Notes: generated by a model not told the origin, from the letters alone. Numbered from the stretch's first letter, positions 1-32,600 are shown. The stretch is DNA of 64,000 bases from Streptomyces syringium (GCF_017876625.1 NZ_JAGIOH010000001.1:7151501-7215500), one strand, 5' to 3'. Numbers and translations: made by a program.

Positions 1-17668
<17,668 letters not shown>

Positions 17669-17680
17669 CGGAGTAGAGAC

Positions 17681-20600
17681 ATGAACAGCACCAACGAGAA
17701 GGTTGTCGAAGCACTCCGTGCCGCGATGAAGGAAGCCGAGCGGCTGCGGCGGCAGAACCGGCAACTGGTCACCGCCGCCACCGAACCGATCGCCATCGTC
17801 AGCATGAGCTGCCGGTACCCCGGCGCGGTGGCCTCGCCCGAGGACCTGTGGCAGCTCGTCGCCTCCGGCACGGACGCCATCTCCGGCTTCCCCACCGACC
17901 GCGGCTGGGACCTGGAGGCCCTGCACACCAGCGAGGTCGACGACCGGGGCACCAGCGTCAGCCAGCGCGGCGGCTTCCTCGGCTCCGTCGCCGACTTCGA
18001 CCCCGGCTTCTTCGGCATCTCCCCCCGTGAGGCGGTCACCATCGACCCCCAGCAGCGCCTGCTGCTGGAGACCGGGTGGGAGGCCTTCGAACGGGCCGGC
18101 ATCGACGCCCACGGGCTGCGCGGCAGCAAGACCGGCGTGTTCGTCGGCACCAACGGCCAGGACTACGCCTATCTGACCGTCAGGTCGCTGGACGACGCGA
18201 CCGGCGACGTCGGCACCGGCATCGCCGCGAGCGCCGCCTCCGGCCGGCTCTCCTACGCGCTCGGCCTGGAAGGCCCCGCCGTCACCGTCGACACCGCCTG
18301 CTCGTCATCGCTGGTCGCCCTGCACCTGGCCGTGCAGTCGCTGCGCAACGCCGACTGCTCGCTGGCGCTCGTGGGCGGCGTCAACGTGATGTCCACCCCC
18401 GGCTCGCTGGTCGAGTTCAGCCGTCAGGGCGGCCTCGCCCGCGACGGCCGCTGCAAGGCGTTCGCCGACTCGGCCGACGGCACCGGCTGGTCCGAGGGCG
18501 TCGGCGTGCTGCTCCTGGAGCGGCTCTCCGACGCCCAGCGCAACGGCCACCCCGTGCTCGCCGTGGTGCGCGGCTCCGCCGTCAACCAGGACGGTGCCTC
18601 CAACGGCTTCACCGCGCCCAACGGCCCCGCCCAGCAGCGGGTCATCCGGCAGGCCCTGGAGCGCGCCGGGCTGTCCCCGGCGGACGTCGACGCGGTCGAG
18701 GCCCACGGCACGGGCACCCCGCTCGGCGACCCCATCGAGGCGCAGAGCCTGCTCGCCACCTACGGGCAGGGCCGCGAACGGCCCCTGCTGCTGGGGACGA
18801 TCAAGTCGAACATCGGCCACTCCCAGGCCGCGGCCGGCGTCGCCGGTGTCATCAAGATGGTCATGGCGATGCGGCACGGCGTCCTGCCGAAGACGCTGCA
18901 CGCCGACACCCCCTCCTCGCACGTGGACTGGTCGGCGGGCGACGTCTCGCTGCTGACCGAGGCCCGTGACTGGCCCGAGGCGGACCACCCCCGCCGGGCC
19001 GGTGTGTCGTCCTTCGGCGTCAGCGGCACCAACGCGCACGTGATCATCGAGCAGGCGCCGGCGGACACCACCCCCGCGGCGCGGGAGGAGCCCGTCCGAC
19101 GGCCGGGCGCCGTGCCGTGGGTGCTGTCCGGCCGGACAGCCGAGGCGCTGCGCGACCAGGCGGCCGCCCTGCTCTCCCGCCTGGAGACGGAAACCCGCCC
19201 CGCCGCGCTGGACGTGGCGCTGTCCCTCGCCACCTCCAGGGCAGCCTTCGAGCACCGGCTGGCCGTCGTGGCGGACGACGGCGACGGCCTGCGCGCCGCC
19301 CTGGCCGCCTGGGCCGCGAACGGCACCGCCCCCGGCGCCGTGGAGGGCCTCGCCGCGGGCCGGGCCAAGTCCGCGGTGCTCTTCTCCGGCCAGGGCTCGC
19401 AACGGCTCGGCATGGGCCGCGAACTGTACGGCTCCTTCCCCGTGTTCACCGAGGCGCTGGACGCGGTGCTCGCCGAGCTGGACCCGCTGTTGGACCGCCC
19501 CCTGCGGGACGTGATGTGGGGCGACGACGCCGCGGCGCTGGACGAGACCGGTTTCACGCAGCCCGCGCTCTTCGCCATCGAGGTCGCGCTGTACCGCCTG
19601 GTCGAGTCGTGGGGCGTCACCCCGGACTTCGTGGCCGGTCACTCCATCGGTGAGATCGCGGCGGCCCATGTGGCGGGGGTGTTCTCGCTGGTGGACGCCT
19701 GCCGTCTGGTGGCCGCGCGGGGTCGTTTGATGCAGGCGCTGCCGTCCGGTGGTGCGATGGTGGCGGTGCAGGCGACCGAGGAGGAGGTGCTGCCGCTGCT
19801 GACCGACGGAGTGTCGATCGCGGCGGTCAACGGCCCCTCGTCGGTGGTGGTCGCGGGGGAGGAGGCTGCGGTTCTCGGCCTCGCCGGCCGTCTCGCCGCC
19901 GACGGTCGTAAGACGTCGCGGCTGTCGGTGTCGCACGCCTTCCACTCGCCGCTCATGGAGCCGATGCTCGACGACTTCCGCACCGTCGTCACCGGCCTGG
20001 CCTTCACCGAGCCGGCGATCCCCGTCGTCTCCACCCTCACCGGCGCCCTCGCCGAGATCGGGGAGCTGTGCGCCCCCGAGTACTGGGTGCGCCACGCCCG
20101 GGAGGCCGTGCGCTTCGCCGACGGGGTACGGGCCCTCGCCGCCGAAGGCGTGGGCACCTACCTGGAGCTGGGACCGGACGGCGTCCTGTCCGCCATGGCC
20201 CAGGAGTCGGCCCCGGCCGGCACCCCGACCGTGCCCGTCCTGCGCAAGGACCGCCCCGAGGAGACCACCGCCGTCACCGCCCTGGCCCGGCTCCACACGG
20301 CCGGTGTGCGCGTGGACTGGCAGGCGTTCTTCGCCGGCACCGGCGCCCGCCGGGTGGACCTGCCCACCTACGCCTTCCAGCACGAGCGGTTCTGGCCGCA
20401 GGCGTCCATGAGCGCCGGCGACGCCGCCGGGCTCGGCCTGACCCCCGCCAAGCACCCCCTGCTGGGCGCCACGATGGTGATGGCGGGCTCCGACGAACTG
20501 GTGCTCACCGGCACCCTGTCGCTGCGCACCCACCCCTGGCTGGGCGACCACGTCGTCAGCGGCATGGTCTTCTTCCCCGGCACCGGCTTCCTGGAGCTCG

Positions 20601-23600
20601 CGATCCGCGCCGCCGACGAGGTCGGCTGCGCGTCCGTCGAGGACCTCACCATCGTGGCGCCGCTGATCCTGCCCGAGCGCGGCACCACCCAGGTGCAGAT
20701 CCACGTGGGCGGCGCGGACGAGGACGGCCGCCGGGAGGTGCGCTTCCACTCGCGCCCCGCCGACGCCCCCGACCAGGACTGGTCCCTGCACGCCACCGGC
20801 ATGCTCGCCAAGGACGAGCGGACGCTGCACTTCGACGGCGCGCAGTGGCCGCCGCACGGCGCCGACACCGTCGACCTCGACGGCCTGTACGAGCGCTACG
20901 CCGAGACGGGCCTGGACTACGGCCCGGTCTTCCGGGGCCTGCGCGCGGTCTGGCGACGCGGCGAGGAACTCTTCGCCGAGGTCGCCCTCGACCAGCGGGT
21001 CAAGGACGCCGACGCCTTCGGCGTCCACCCCGCCCTGCTCGACGCGGTCCTGCACTCGACCGTCTTCGCCAGCGCCGACGGCGACCAGCGGGGCCTGCTG
21101 CCCTTCTCCTGGAGCGGCGTCTCCCTGCACGCCTCCGGCGCCTCCGTGCTGCGGGTCCGGATCACCAGCTGCGGCCCCGACGCCGTCGAACTGATCGCCG
21201 TGGACGCCGAGGGCGCTCCCGTCGTCTCGGTGACCTCGCTGACCCTGCGGTCGGCCTCGCCCCAGGCGGCGGCCGCCCACACCCGCCGCGACGAGATGAA
21301 CTCGCTGTTCCGTCTCGACTGGGTGCCGCAGACCGTGCCGGGGAACACCGACCACACCGGCTGGGCGGTCCTCGGCGACGACACCCTCGCCCTGGCCGAC
21401 GCCCTGAAGTCCGCCGGCGTCACCGCACTCCACGCCGCCACGCTCACCGAACTGGACCCGACGGCGGACACCGTCGTCGTCCCCGTCACCGGCGACCCCA
21501 CCTGCGTCCCCGAATCGGCGCACGAACTGACCCACCGCGTGCTGCGTCTCCTCCAGGAGTGGCAGGCCGACGAGCGGTTCGCCAGCTCCCGGCTGCTGAT
21601 CGTGACCCGGGGTGCCGTCGCGACCGGCGACGAGAGCGTCACCGACGTCGCCGCGGCGCCGGTATGGGGCCTGGTGCGGTCCGCGCAGGCAGAAAACCCC
21701 GGCCGCCTCCTCCTGGCCGACCTCGACGACTCGGCGGACTCCGCCGCCCTGCTCCCCGCCCTCCCGGGACTGCTGGAGGCCGACGAGCCGCAGGCCGTAG
21801 TCCGCGCCGGCACCCTACGGGTCGGCCGCCTCGCGCGCCTCGCGTCGGCCGGCGCCCTGGTGCCCCCGGCGGGCACCCCGTGGCGGCTGGGCAGCGCCGC
21901 CAAGGGCAGCCTCGACGGGCTGGCCCTCATCCCCTGCCCCGAGGTCCTCGCACCGCTGACCGGCCGTCAGGTGCGGGTCGACGTGCGGGCCGCCGGCGTC
22001 AACTTCCGTGACGTCCTCAACGCGCTCGGCATGTACCCCGGCGAGGCCGGGCTCTTCGGATCCGAAGCCGCCGGCGTCGTCACCGAAACCGGCCCGGACG
22101 TCACCGGACTGCGCCCCGGCGACCACGTCATGGGCATGCTGTTCGGTGGCTTCGGCCCCCTGGGCATCGTCGACGAACGGCTCCTCACGCCCGTCCCCGA
22201 CGCCTGGTCGTGGGAGACCGCCGCCTCGGTGCCGCTGGTGTTCCTCACCGCCTACTACGCCATGGTCGACCTCGCCGGACTGCGCCCCGGTGAGAAGGTC
22301 CTCGTCCACGCCGGCGCGGGCGGCGTGGGCATGGCCACCGTCCAACTGGCCCGCCACCTGGGCGCGGAGGTCTTCGCCACGGCGAGCGAGGGCAAGTGGG
22401 ACGTCCTGCGCGCGCTGGGCGTGGCCGACGACCACATCGCCTCCTCGCGCACCACCGACTTCGAGCACGCCTTCGCCGCCGTCGCGGGCGACGGCGGTAT
22501 CGACGTCGTCCTCAACGCCCTGTCCGGTGAGTTCGTGGACGCGTCGCTGCGCCTGCTGGCGCCCGGCGGCCGCTTCCTGGAGATGGGCAAGACCGACATC
22601 CGCGACGCCGACACCCTGCCGGGCGTCGACTACCGGTCCTTCGACCTCGGATTCGCCGACCCCGACCGGATCCGGCAGATGCTGACCGAACTGGTCGACC
22701 TCTTCGACCGGGGCGCCCTGCGGCCGCTGCCCATGAAGACCTGGGACGTGCGCCGTGCGAAGGACGCGTTCCGCTACATGAGCCTCGCCAAGCACGTCGG
22801 CAAGATCGTGCTGACCAATCCCCCCGCCTGGGACCCGGACGGCACGGTGCTGATCACCGGTGGTACCGGTGGTCTCGCGGCCGAGCTGGCCCGCCACTTG
22901 GTCACCGAGCGTTCGGTTCGTCATCTGCTGTTGGTCAGTCGTCGTGGTCCGGACGCTCCGGGTGCGGTGGAGCTCCGTGAGGAGCTGACGGCGCACGGCG
23001 CCGAGGTCAGCGTTGTCGCGAGCGATATCGCCGACCGTGCTGCCGTGGCGGGTCTGCTGGCCGGGATCCCGGCCGAGCACCCGCTGACGGCCGTGGTGCA
23101 CACGGCGGGTGTCCTGGACGACGGTGTCATTGCCTCGCTCACCCCCGAGCGACTCGCCGCGGTGCTCCGTCCGAAGGTCGACGCCGCCTGGCACCTCCAC
23201 GAACTGACCCGCGACCTGGACCTCGCCGCCTTCGTCCTCTACTCCTCCACGGCCGGCGTCATGGGCAGCCCCGGCCAGGGCAACTACGCCGCCGGCAACA
23301 CCTTCCTCGACGCCCTGGCCCACCACCGGCACAGCCAGGGCCTGCCCGCGACATCCCTCGCGTGGGGCGCGTGGGAGCAGGGCGCGGGCATGACCAGCAC
23401 CCTCGACGACCGCGACGTACGCCGCATCAGCGGCGGCGGCATGCCACCCCTGCCGGTGGAGCTGGGCCTCGCACTCTTCGACGCCGCCACCACGACCGAC
23501 GAGGCACTGGTCGTCCCGCTGCCCATCGGCTCCGGCTCCGGCGCGCTGCCCTCGGCGGACGGCCTGCCGGCCGTCCTGCGCGGTCTCGTCACGACCGGCC

Positions 23601-26600
23601 GCCGCTCGGTGGCGAGCAGCGCCGCCCGCGCGTCCCGCAAGGACCTGGCCCAGCAGCTCGCCGGGCTCGGCGACGAGGAGCGCCTGCGGTTCCTGGTCGA
23701 CCTCGTCCGCGCCGAGGCCGCCGTCGTCCTCGCCCACCCCTCACCGGAGGCCATCGCCGCCGAACAGGAGTTCCGTCGGCTCGGTTTCGACTCGCTGACC
23801 GCGATCGAACTCCGCAACCGGCTGTCGACCACCACCGGCATCGCCCTGTCCGCCACCCTCGTCTTCGACTACCCCACCCCCACAAGGCTCGCGGAGTACC
23901 TGCGTGACGAGCTGGTGGGCGCGGACACCGAAGCGACGGGCGGCAGCCCGGCGCCTAAGGCCGCGGCAACGGACGAGCCGATCGCCATCGTCGGCATGAG
24001 CTGCCGGTTCCCCGGCGGCGTGGACTCCCCGGAGGCCCTGTGGCACCTCATCGCCTCCGGCGGTGACGCGATCTCGGGATTCCCCGACGACCGCGACTGG
24101 GACCAGCACGGCATCGGCGGCGGCGACCTCACCGGCGCGGGCGGCTTCCTGCGCGGAGCGGCCGACTTCGACGCCGGATTCTTCGGCATCTCCCCGCGCG
24201 AGGCCCTGGCCATGGACCCGCAGCAGCGCCTGCTGCTGGAGGTGTCGTGGGAGGCCGTCGAGCGCTCCGGCCTCGACCCGGCGGCACTGCGCGGCAGCCG
24301 CACCGGCGTCTTCGTCGGCGTGAGCGGCCAGGACTACTCCACGCTCATCATGCGTTCCAAGGACGACGTGGAAGGCCACGCGACCACGGGTCTCGCAGTC
24401 AGCGTCGCCTCCGGCCGGCTGTCCTACACCCTCGGCCTCGAAGGCCCGGCCGTGTCGGTCGACACGGCCTGTTCCTCGTCGCTGGTGTCCCTGCACCTCG
24501 CCGCGCAGGCCCTGCGCAGCGGCGAGTGCTCACTGGCCCTGGCGGGCGGTGTGACGGTGATGTCCACCGCGATGGGCTTCGCCGGCTTCTCCCGCATGGG
24601 CGGGCTGGCCCACGACGGCCGGTGCCGGGCGTTCTCGGACGACGCCAACGGCACCGGCTGGTCCGAGGGCGTCGGCATGCTGGTCGTCGAGCGACTGTCG
24701 GACGCGCAAGCCAACGGCCACCGCATTCTCGCGGTGGTGCGCGGCTCGGCCGTCAACCAGGACGGTGCGTCGAACGGTCTGACGGCCCCGAACGGTCCGT
24801 CGCAGCAGCGCGTCATCCGCGAGGCCTTGGCCAGCGGCGGTCTGTCCCCGGCCGACGTCGACGCGGTCGAGGCCCACGGCACGGGCACCCCGCTGGGTGA
24901 CCCGATCGAGGCACAGGCGCTGCTGGCCACCTACGGGCGTGACCGGGACGCCGAGCGTCCGCTGTGGCTGGGCTCGGTGAAGTCGAACCTCGGTCACACG
25001 CAGGCCGCGGCCGGTGTCGCGGGCGTCATCAAGATGGTCATGGCGATGCGGCACGGTGTGCTGCCGCGCACCCTGCACGTGAGCGAACCCTCGTCGCACG
25101 TGGAGTGGTCGGCGGGCTCGGTGGAACTGCTGAGGGAGCAGACGGCCTGGCCGGAGGGCCGGGTGCGGCGGGCGGGTGTGTCGTCGTTCGGTATCAGTGG
25201 GACGAACGCCCACGTCATCGTCGAGCAGGCGCCGCGGACCACGGCACCGGCGACGCGCCCCGAGGTGGTGCCGGGCGTGGTGCCGTGGGTGGTGTCGGCC
25301 AAGTCCGAGGCCGCGCTCGACGCGCAGCTGGACCGGATGCGGTCGTTCGCGGCCGACGGCACGAACGACGCCGGCCCGGTGGACGTCGGCTTCTCGCTGG
25401 CGACGGCACGCTCGGCGTTCGAACACCGTGCGGTGTTGTTGTCGTCGGCTGACGGTGTGGTCGAGGCGGCGCGTGGGGTGGCGGCGGTCGATCGTCCGCT
25501 GGCGGTGCTGTTCTCGGGTCAGGGTGCGCAGCGGCTGGGGATGGGCCGGGAGCTGTACGAGCGTTTCCCGGTGTTTGCGGAGGCGCTGGATGTGGTGCTG
25601 GCGGAGCTGGAGCCGCTGGTGGAGGGCTCGCTGCGTGAGGTGATGTGGGGTGATGATGCCGCTCTGCTGAACGAGACGGGTTGGACGCAGCCCGCGTTGT
25701 TCGCGGTCGAGGTGGCGTTGTTCCGTCTGGTGCGTTCGTGGGGTGTGAAGCCGGACTTCCTCGCCGGTCATTCGATCGGTGAGGTGACGGCCGCGCATGT
25801 GGCCGGTGTGTTCTCGCTGGCGGACGCCTGCCGACTGGTGGCGGCGCGAGGCCGTTTGATGCAGGCGCTGCCTGCGGGCGGTGCGATGGTGGCCGTGCAG
25901 GCGACCGAGGCGGAGGTGCTGCCGCTACTGACCGACGAGGTGTCGGTCGCGGCGGTCAACGGCCCTTCGTCCGTGGTGATCGCGGGCGAGGAATCCACGG
26001 TGCTGGAGATCGCGGGTCGTCTGGCGGCCGAGGGTCGTAAGACGTCGCGGTTGTCGGTGTCGCATGCGTTCCACTCGCCGCTGATGGAGCCGATGCTGGA
26101 GGACTTCCGCGCGGTGGTCGACGGCTTGTCGTTCACTGCTCCGTCGGTGCCGGTGGTCTCGAACCTCACCGGGCAGGTGGCTACCCCCGAGGAGCTGTGC
26201 TCGCCCGAGTACTGGGTGCGGCACGTCCGTGAAGCGGTTCGCTTCGCCGACGGGATACGGACCCTGGTCGCTGAGGGTGTCGGGACGTTCCTGGAGCTGG
26301 GTCCGGACGGTGTGCTGTCCGCGATGGCCGCCGAGTCGGTGGGCGAGGAGACCGTGACGGTTCCCGTTCTGCGCAAGGACCGTCCGGAGGAGACCGCGGC
26401 CGTCACCGCCCTGGCCAGGCTGCACACCCAAGGTGTACCGGTCGACTGGGAGGCGTTCTTCGCCGGGACCGCCGCCCGCCGGGTGGACCTGCCCACCTAC
26501 GCCTTCCAGCGCGAGCGGTACTGGCCGCGCCTGGCCGACGCCGCCGTCGTCGCGACCGGCACGGACGCCGTGGACGCGGAGTTCTGGGCCGCGGTGGAGC

Positions 26601-29600
26601 GGGAGGACATCGCGTCCCTCGCGTCGAGCCTGGAGATCGACGGCGATTCGCTCGAAGCCGTGCTGCCCGCCCTGACGTCCTGGCGCACTCGCCGTCGCGT
26701 GCAGTCGGCGGTGGACTCCTGGCGCTACCACGAGGCGTGGCGCCCGCTCACGGGCGTGTCCTCGGCCGCGCCGTCCGGGACATGGCTGGTGATCACCCCG
26801 GCCGGCACGACCGACGACGCGTGGGTCGATGCGGCCGTCGCCGCGCTCGGCCCGGACGCGGTCCGCCTCCACGTCGACGGCCAGGACCGCGGTCGACTGG
26901 CCGAAGAGCTCGCCGAACTGTCCGGGCAGGGAGCGGAGTTCACGGGCGTCGTGTCTCTCCTGGCGCTCGACGGGACGAGCGGGGCCACGGGTGTTCCCGC
27001 CGGTCTGATCGGCACCACCGTCCTCATCCAGGCGCTGAACGACGCCCGGATCGCCGCCCCGCTGTGGGCCGTGACGCGGGGAGCGGTGTCCGTGGGCCGC
27101 TCCGACGGGCTGCCCAGCCTCGTGCAGTCCGCGGTCTGGGGCCTCGGCCGGGTCGCCGCGCTGGAGTACCCGGGACACTGGGGCGGGCTGGTCGACCTGC
27201 CGGAGACGCTCGACGAGCGGTCCGCGCGGCGCTTCGCCGCCGTCCTGGCGGGCGTGGACGGAGAGGACCAGGTCGCGGTCCGGGCCTCGGGCGCCTTCGG
27301 CCGCCGGCTGGTGCCCGCGCCGAGCGGGGAGCACGACAAGCGCTGGGAGCCCTCGGGCACCGTGCTGATCACCGGCGGCACCGGTGCGCTGGGCGCGCAC
27401 GTGGCCCGCTGGCTGGCCCGGCACGGCGCGCGGCATCTGCTGCTGCTCAGCCGCAGCGGTCTGCGGGCGCCCGGCGCACCGGAACTGCGGGACGAACTGA
27501 CCGCGCTCGGAGCCCAGGTCACCGTCACCGCCTGCGACGCCTCCGACCGGGCCGGCCTCACGGCCGTCCTCGCGGCCGTACCGGAGGAGTTCCCGCTGAC
27601 CGGAGTGGTGCACGCGTCCGGCACGCTGGACGACGGTGTGCTCGACGGGCTGACCGAGGAGCGGTTCGAGGCGGTGTTCCGCTCCAAGGTCGCTCCGGCG
27701 CTCCTGCTGGACGAGCTGACCCGTGAGCTGGACCTGTCGGTGTTCGCCCTGTTCTCCTCGATCGCGGGCGCCGTCGGCAACCCCGGCCAGGCGAACTACG
27801 CCGCTGCCAACGTGGTGCTGGACACCCTCGCCGAACGGCGGCGCGCGGCCGGCCTCCCGGCGACGTCGATCGCCTGGGGGGCCTGGGCGGGCGACGGCAT
27901 GGCCGACCGGGCGGACGTGCGTACGGGCGGTGCCGTCCTGGACCCCGAGTCCGCGATCACGGCACTGTCCCGGGCCGTGGCCGAACCGGCGGCGTCGGTC
28001 GTGCTCGCGGACCTGCGACAGCCACGCGTGCTGGAGGCGCTCCTGAGCCTCCGGCCGAGCGCGCTGCTCGACGAGCTGCCCGAGGCGCTCCGGGCGGCGG
28101 AGGCCGTGCGCGAGGCCCGCCGGGACAGCGAGTCGGCGGTGTCCGGCCTACGGCAACAGCTGACGAACGCGACCGGTGCCGAGCGCCTGGCCCTGGTGCT
28201 TTCGATGGTGCGCACGCGGGCCGCCGCCGTCCTCGGGCACGCCGGTGCCGAGGCGATCAGCGGCGACAAGGCCTTCCGGGACTTCGGCTTCGACTCGTTG
28301 ACGGCTGTGGAGCTGCGCAACCAGCTCATGGGCGCGACCGGCCTGCCCCTGCCCACCAGCCTCGTCTTCGACTACCCCACCCCCCGTGCCCTCGCCGAAC
28401 ACCTCGTGGCCGAGCTGGTGGACGAGCGGGCGGATTCGGACGCTCCCGTCGCGACCCCCGCCGCGCCCACGGACGACCCGATCGTGATCGTCGGCATGGC
28501 GTGCCGCTTCCCCGGCGGGGTGTACTCGCCGCAAGAGCTGTGGGAGCTGCTGGTCGACGGCCGCGACGGCATCGCGGGATTCCCCTCGGACCGTGGCTGG
28601 GACCTCGACCTCCTCGCCGGCGGCGGGCAGGGCGCCAGCGCGACCGGCAAGGGCGGCTTCCTCTACGACGCCGCGGAGTTCGACGCGGACTTCTTCGGGA
28701 TCTCGCCCCGCGAGGCGGTGGCGATGGACCCGCAGCAGCGCCTCCTGCTCGAGGTGTCCTGGGAGGCCTTCGAGCACGTCGGGATCGACCCGGCGACGCT
28801 GCGCGGCAGCCGGACCGGCGTCTTCGTCGGTACCAACGGGCAGGACTACGCCAATCTCGTCCTCAAGGCGCGCGACGACGTGGAGGGCCACGCGGGCACC
28901 GGGCTCGCGGCCAGTGTCATCTCGGGCAGGCTGTCCTACACGTTCGGCTTCGAGGGTCCCGCGGTGACCGTGGACACGGCGTGCTCGTCGTCGCTGGTGT
29001 CCCTGCACTGGGCCGCGCAGGCACTGCGCGGTGGCGAGTGCTCGCTCGCCCTGGCCGGTGGCGTCACCCTGATGGCGACGTCGACGAGCTTCGCCGGCTT
29101 CAGCCGCCAGGGCGGCCTGTCCCCGGACGGCCAGGTCAAGGCGTTCTCCGACGACGCGGACGGCACCGCGTGGTCGGAAGGCATCGGCATGCTCGTGGTG
29201 GAGCGGCTCTCCGACGCCCGGCGCAACGGCCACCCGGTGCTCGCGGTGGTCCGGGGCTCCGCGGTCAACCAGGACGGTGCGTCGAACGGCCTGACGGCTC
29301 CGAACGGTCCGTCGCAGCAGCGGGTGATCCGCCAGGCGCTGGCCGGCGGTGGTCTGTCCCCGGCCGATGTCGACGCGGTGGAAGCGCACGGCACGGGCAC
29401 GAAGCTGGGTGACCCGATCGAGGCGCAGGCGCTGCTGGCCACCTACGGGCGTGACCGGGACGCGGAGCGTCCGCTGTGGCTGGGTTCGGTGAAGTCGAAC
29501 CTCGGTCACACGCAGGCCGCGGCCGGTGTCGCGGGCATCATCAAGATGGTCATGGCGATGCGGCACGGCGTGCTGCCGCGCACGCTGCACGTGAGCGAAC

Positions 29601-32600
29601 CCTCGTCGCACGTGGACTGGTCGGCGGGCTCGGTGGAACTGCTGACGGAACAGACGGCCTGGCCGGAGTCGGGCCGTGCGCGTCGCGCCGGTGTCTCGTC
29701 GTTCGGCATCAGCGGCACCAACGCGCACGTCGTCCTGGAGCAGGCACCGCTCGCCGAACCCCCGGTGACCCAGGGGCCGGTGGCGGTCCCGGGCGTGGTG
29801 CCGTGGGTGGTGTCGGGCCGGACCGAGGCGGCGTTGGACGCTCAGCTGGAGAATCTGCGGTCCTACGCGGCCGACGGCACCACGGCGTCCTCGCTCGACG
29901 TCGGGTACTCGCTGGCGGCGGGCCGGTCGGTGTTCGAGCACCGAGCGGTGCTCCTGTCCTCCGGGGACGGCATCGTCGAGGCGGCTCGCGGCGCGCTGGC
30001 CGACCGCCGGCCGGCCGTGCTGTTCTCGGGACAGGGTGCGCAGCGACTGGGCATGGGCCGGGAGCTGTACGAACGCTTCCCGGTGTTCGCCGAGGCCTTG
30101 GACGCGGTGTTCGCGGAGCTGGACCTGTCGCTGGACCGCCCGTTGCGCGAGGTGATGTGGGGCGAGGACGCCGGCCTGCTGAACGAGACGGGTTACACAC
30201 AGCCCGCGTTGTTCGCGGTCGAGGTGGCGCTGTTCCGGCTGGTGGCATCGCTGGGAATCACCCCGGAGTACGTGGCCGGTCACTCCATCGGTGAGGTGGC
30301 GGCCGCGCATGTGGCGGGCGTCTTCCCGCTGCCGGACGCGTGCCGCCTGGTGGCCGCCCGTTCCCGTCTGATGCAGGCGCTGCCCGCGGGCGGTGCGATG
30401 GTGGCCGTGCAGGCGCCCGAGGAGGAGGTGCTGCCGCTACTGACCGACGAGGTGTCGGTCGCGGCGGTCAACGGCCCGTCGTCGGTGGTCGTCTCCGGCG
30501 CCGAGGACGCCGTCCTGGAGCTCGCGGCCAAGCTTGCGGCCGAGGGCCGTAAGACGCATCGACTGCCGGTGTCGCACGCCTTCCACTCGCCGCTGATGGA
30601 GCCGATGCTGGCGGACTTCCACGCGGTGGTGAGCGGCTTGTCGTTCCACGCACCGTCGGTGCCGGTGGTCTCCAACCTCACCGGCCGGCTCGCCACCTCC
30701 GAGGAACTGTGCTCGCCCGAGTACTGGGTGCGCCACGTCCGTGAGACCGTGCGCTTCGCCGAGGGGGTGCGGACCCTGGCCGGTGAAGGCGCGAACGTCC
30801 TCCTGGAATTGGGCCCGGACGGAGTGCTCTCGGCGATGGCCGCCGAGAGCGTGCCCGAGGGGACCATGACGGTTCCCGTCCTGCGCAAGGACCGGCCCGA
30901 GGAGACCGCTGCCGTCACCGCCCTGGCCCGGCTGCACGTACAGGGCGTCCCGGTCGACTGGACGGCGTACTTCGCCGGGACCGGCGCCCGGCGGGTGGAG
31001 CTTCCCACCTACGCCTTCCAGCGCGAGCGCTATTGGCCGCGCGTGTCGGCCGCTGTGGGCGACGTGTCGGGCCTGGGGCTGACGTCCGCCGGGCACCCGA
31101 TGCTGGGTGCCGCGGTGATCATGGCCGGGTCGGACGAGGTGGTGCTGACCGGCAGGCTGTCGCTCGCCACGCACCCGTGGCTGGCGGACCACCGGGTCGG
31201 CGGTGCGGTGTCGCTGCCGGGCGCCGGCTTCGCGGAACTCGCCGTCCGGGCGGGGGACCAGGTCGGCTGCGACCGGGTGGACACCCTCACGCTCCTGGCC
31301 CCGCTGACGCTGCCCGAACAGGGCGCCGTGCGGCTCCAGGTGCGGATCGGTACCCCCGATGACGAGGGCAGGCGCCCGCTCGGCGTGTACTCCTGCCCCG
31401 AAGGCACGACGGGTGCGCCGTGGACGCGGCACGCCGAAGGCACACTCACCGACGGTGCCGAAGACGCCGCCGCCGGATTCGACGCGACCACCTGGCCGCC
31501 CGAGGGCGCCGAGCAGGTGGACCTGGACGGCCACTACGAGGAGTCGGCCGAGGACGGCGTCGCCCACGGCCCGGTGTTCCAGTGCCTGAGCGCGGTATGG
31601 CGGCGCGGCACCGACGTGTTCGCCGAGGCCGCGCTGCCCGAGCAGGTCACGGACGCGGCGGCGTTCGCCGTGCATCCGGCGCTGCTCGAAGCCGTGGCCC
31701 AGGCCGCCGGTTTCGCGATGCCGGAGGAAACGCAGGGCCGCCTGGTGGCTGCCTCGTTCAGCGGCCTGTCGGTGCACGCCGGAGCCGCGTCGAGCGTCCG
31801 GGTGCGTCTGACCGCCACCGGCGCGGACGCGGTGTCCCTCGCCGCGGTCGACATCGAGGGCGCCCCGGTGCTCTCCGCGACGTCCATGGTCCTGCGCCCG
31901 GCCCAGGTCGGGGAGACGGCTGCCGCCGCTGCCGAGGGGGTGGCGACGCTTCGCATCGAGTGGCCCGACGCACCGCACACCCACGACCCGGTGGCCGACG
32001 GCGGCCGGTGGGCCGTCGTCGGTGCCGACCCGTTCGGCCTCGTCGACGCCCTGGAGTCGGACGGCGAACGGTCCGTGCGGCGGGTGGACTCGTTTGCGCA
32101 GCTGTTCGACGGCGAAGGTGCCGTCCCGGGCACGGTCATGGTCCCGGTCGTCTCCGCCGGTGGGACGGAGGCGCTGCCCGCGTCGGTGCGGGCCGTTTCG
32201 GCCCGGGTGCTCGCTCTGCTGCAGGAGTGGTCGGCCGACCTGCGGCTGTCCGCCTCGCGGCTGGTGTTCGTGACCCGCGGCGCCGTCGCCGTGGGCGACG
32301 GGGACGTGACCGATCCGGCAGCCGCCGCGGTGTGGGGCCTGGTACGGAGCGCCCAGGCGCAGAGCCCCGGCGGCTTCCTGCTCGCCGACCTGGACGACGT
32401 GCTCGTACCGTCCCTGGTCCCGGCCCTCCTGGCCCGCGACGAAGACCAGTTGGCGGTGCGGGACAAGGCCGTCCGGGTCGCGCGGCTGGTCCGCGTGCCC
32501 CAGGAGGTGGTGCCGGACGCACGGGCCTGGGACCCGGACGGCACGGTCCTCATCGCCGACGGTACGGGCGGCCTGGGGGGAGAGCTGGCCCGCCACCTGG

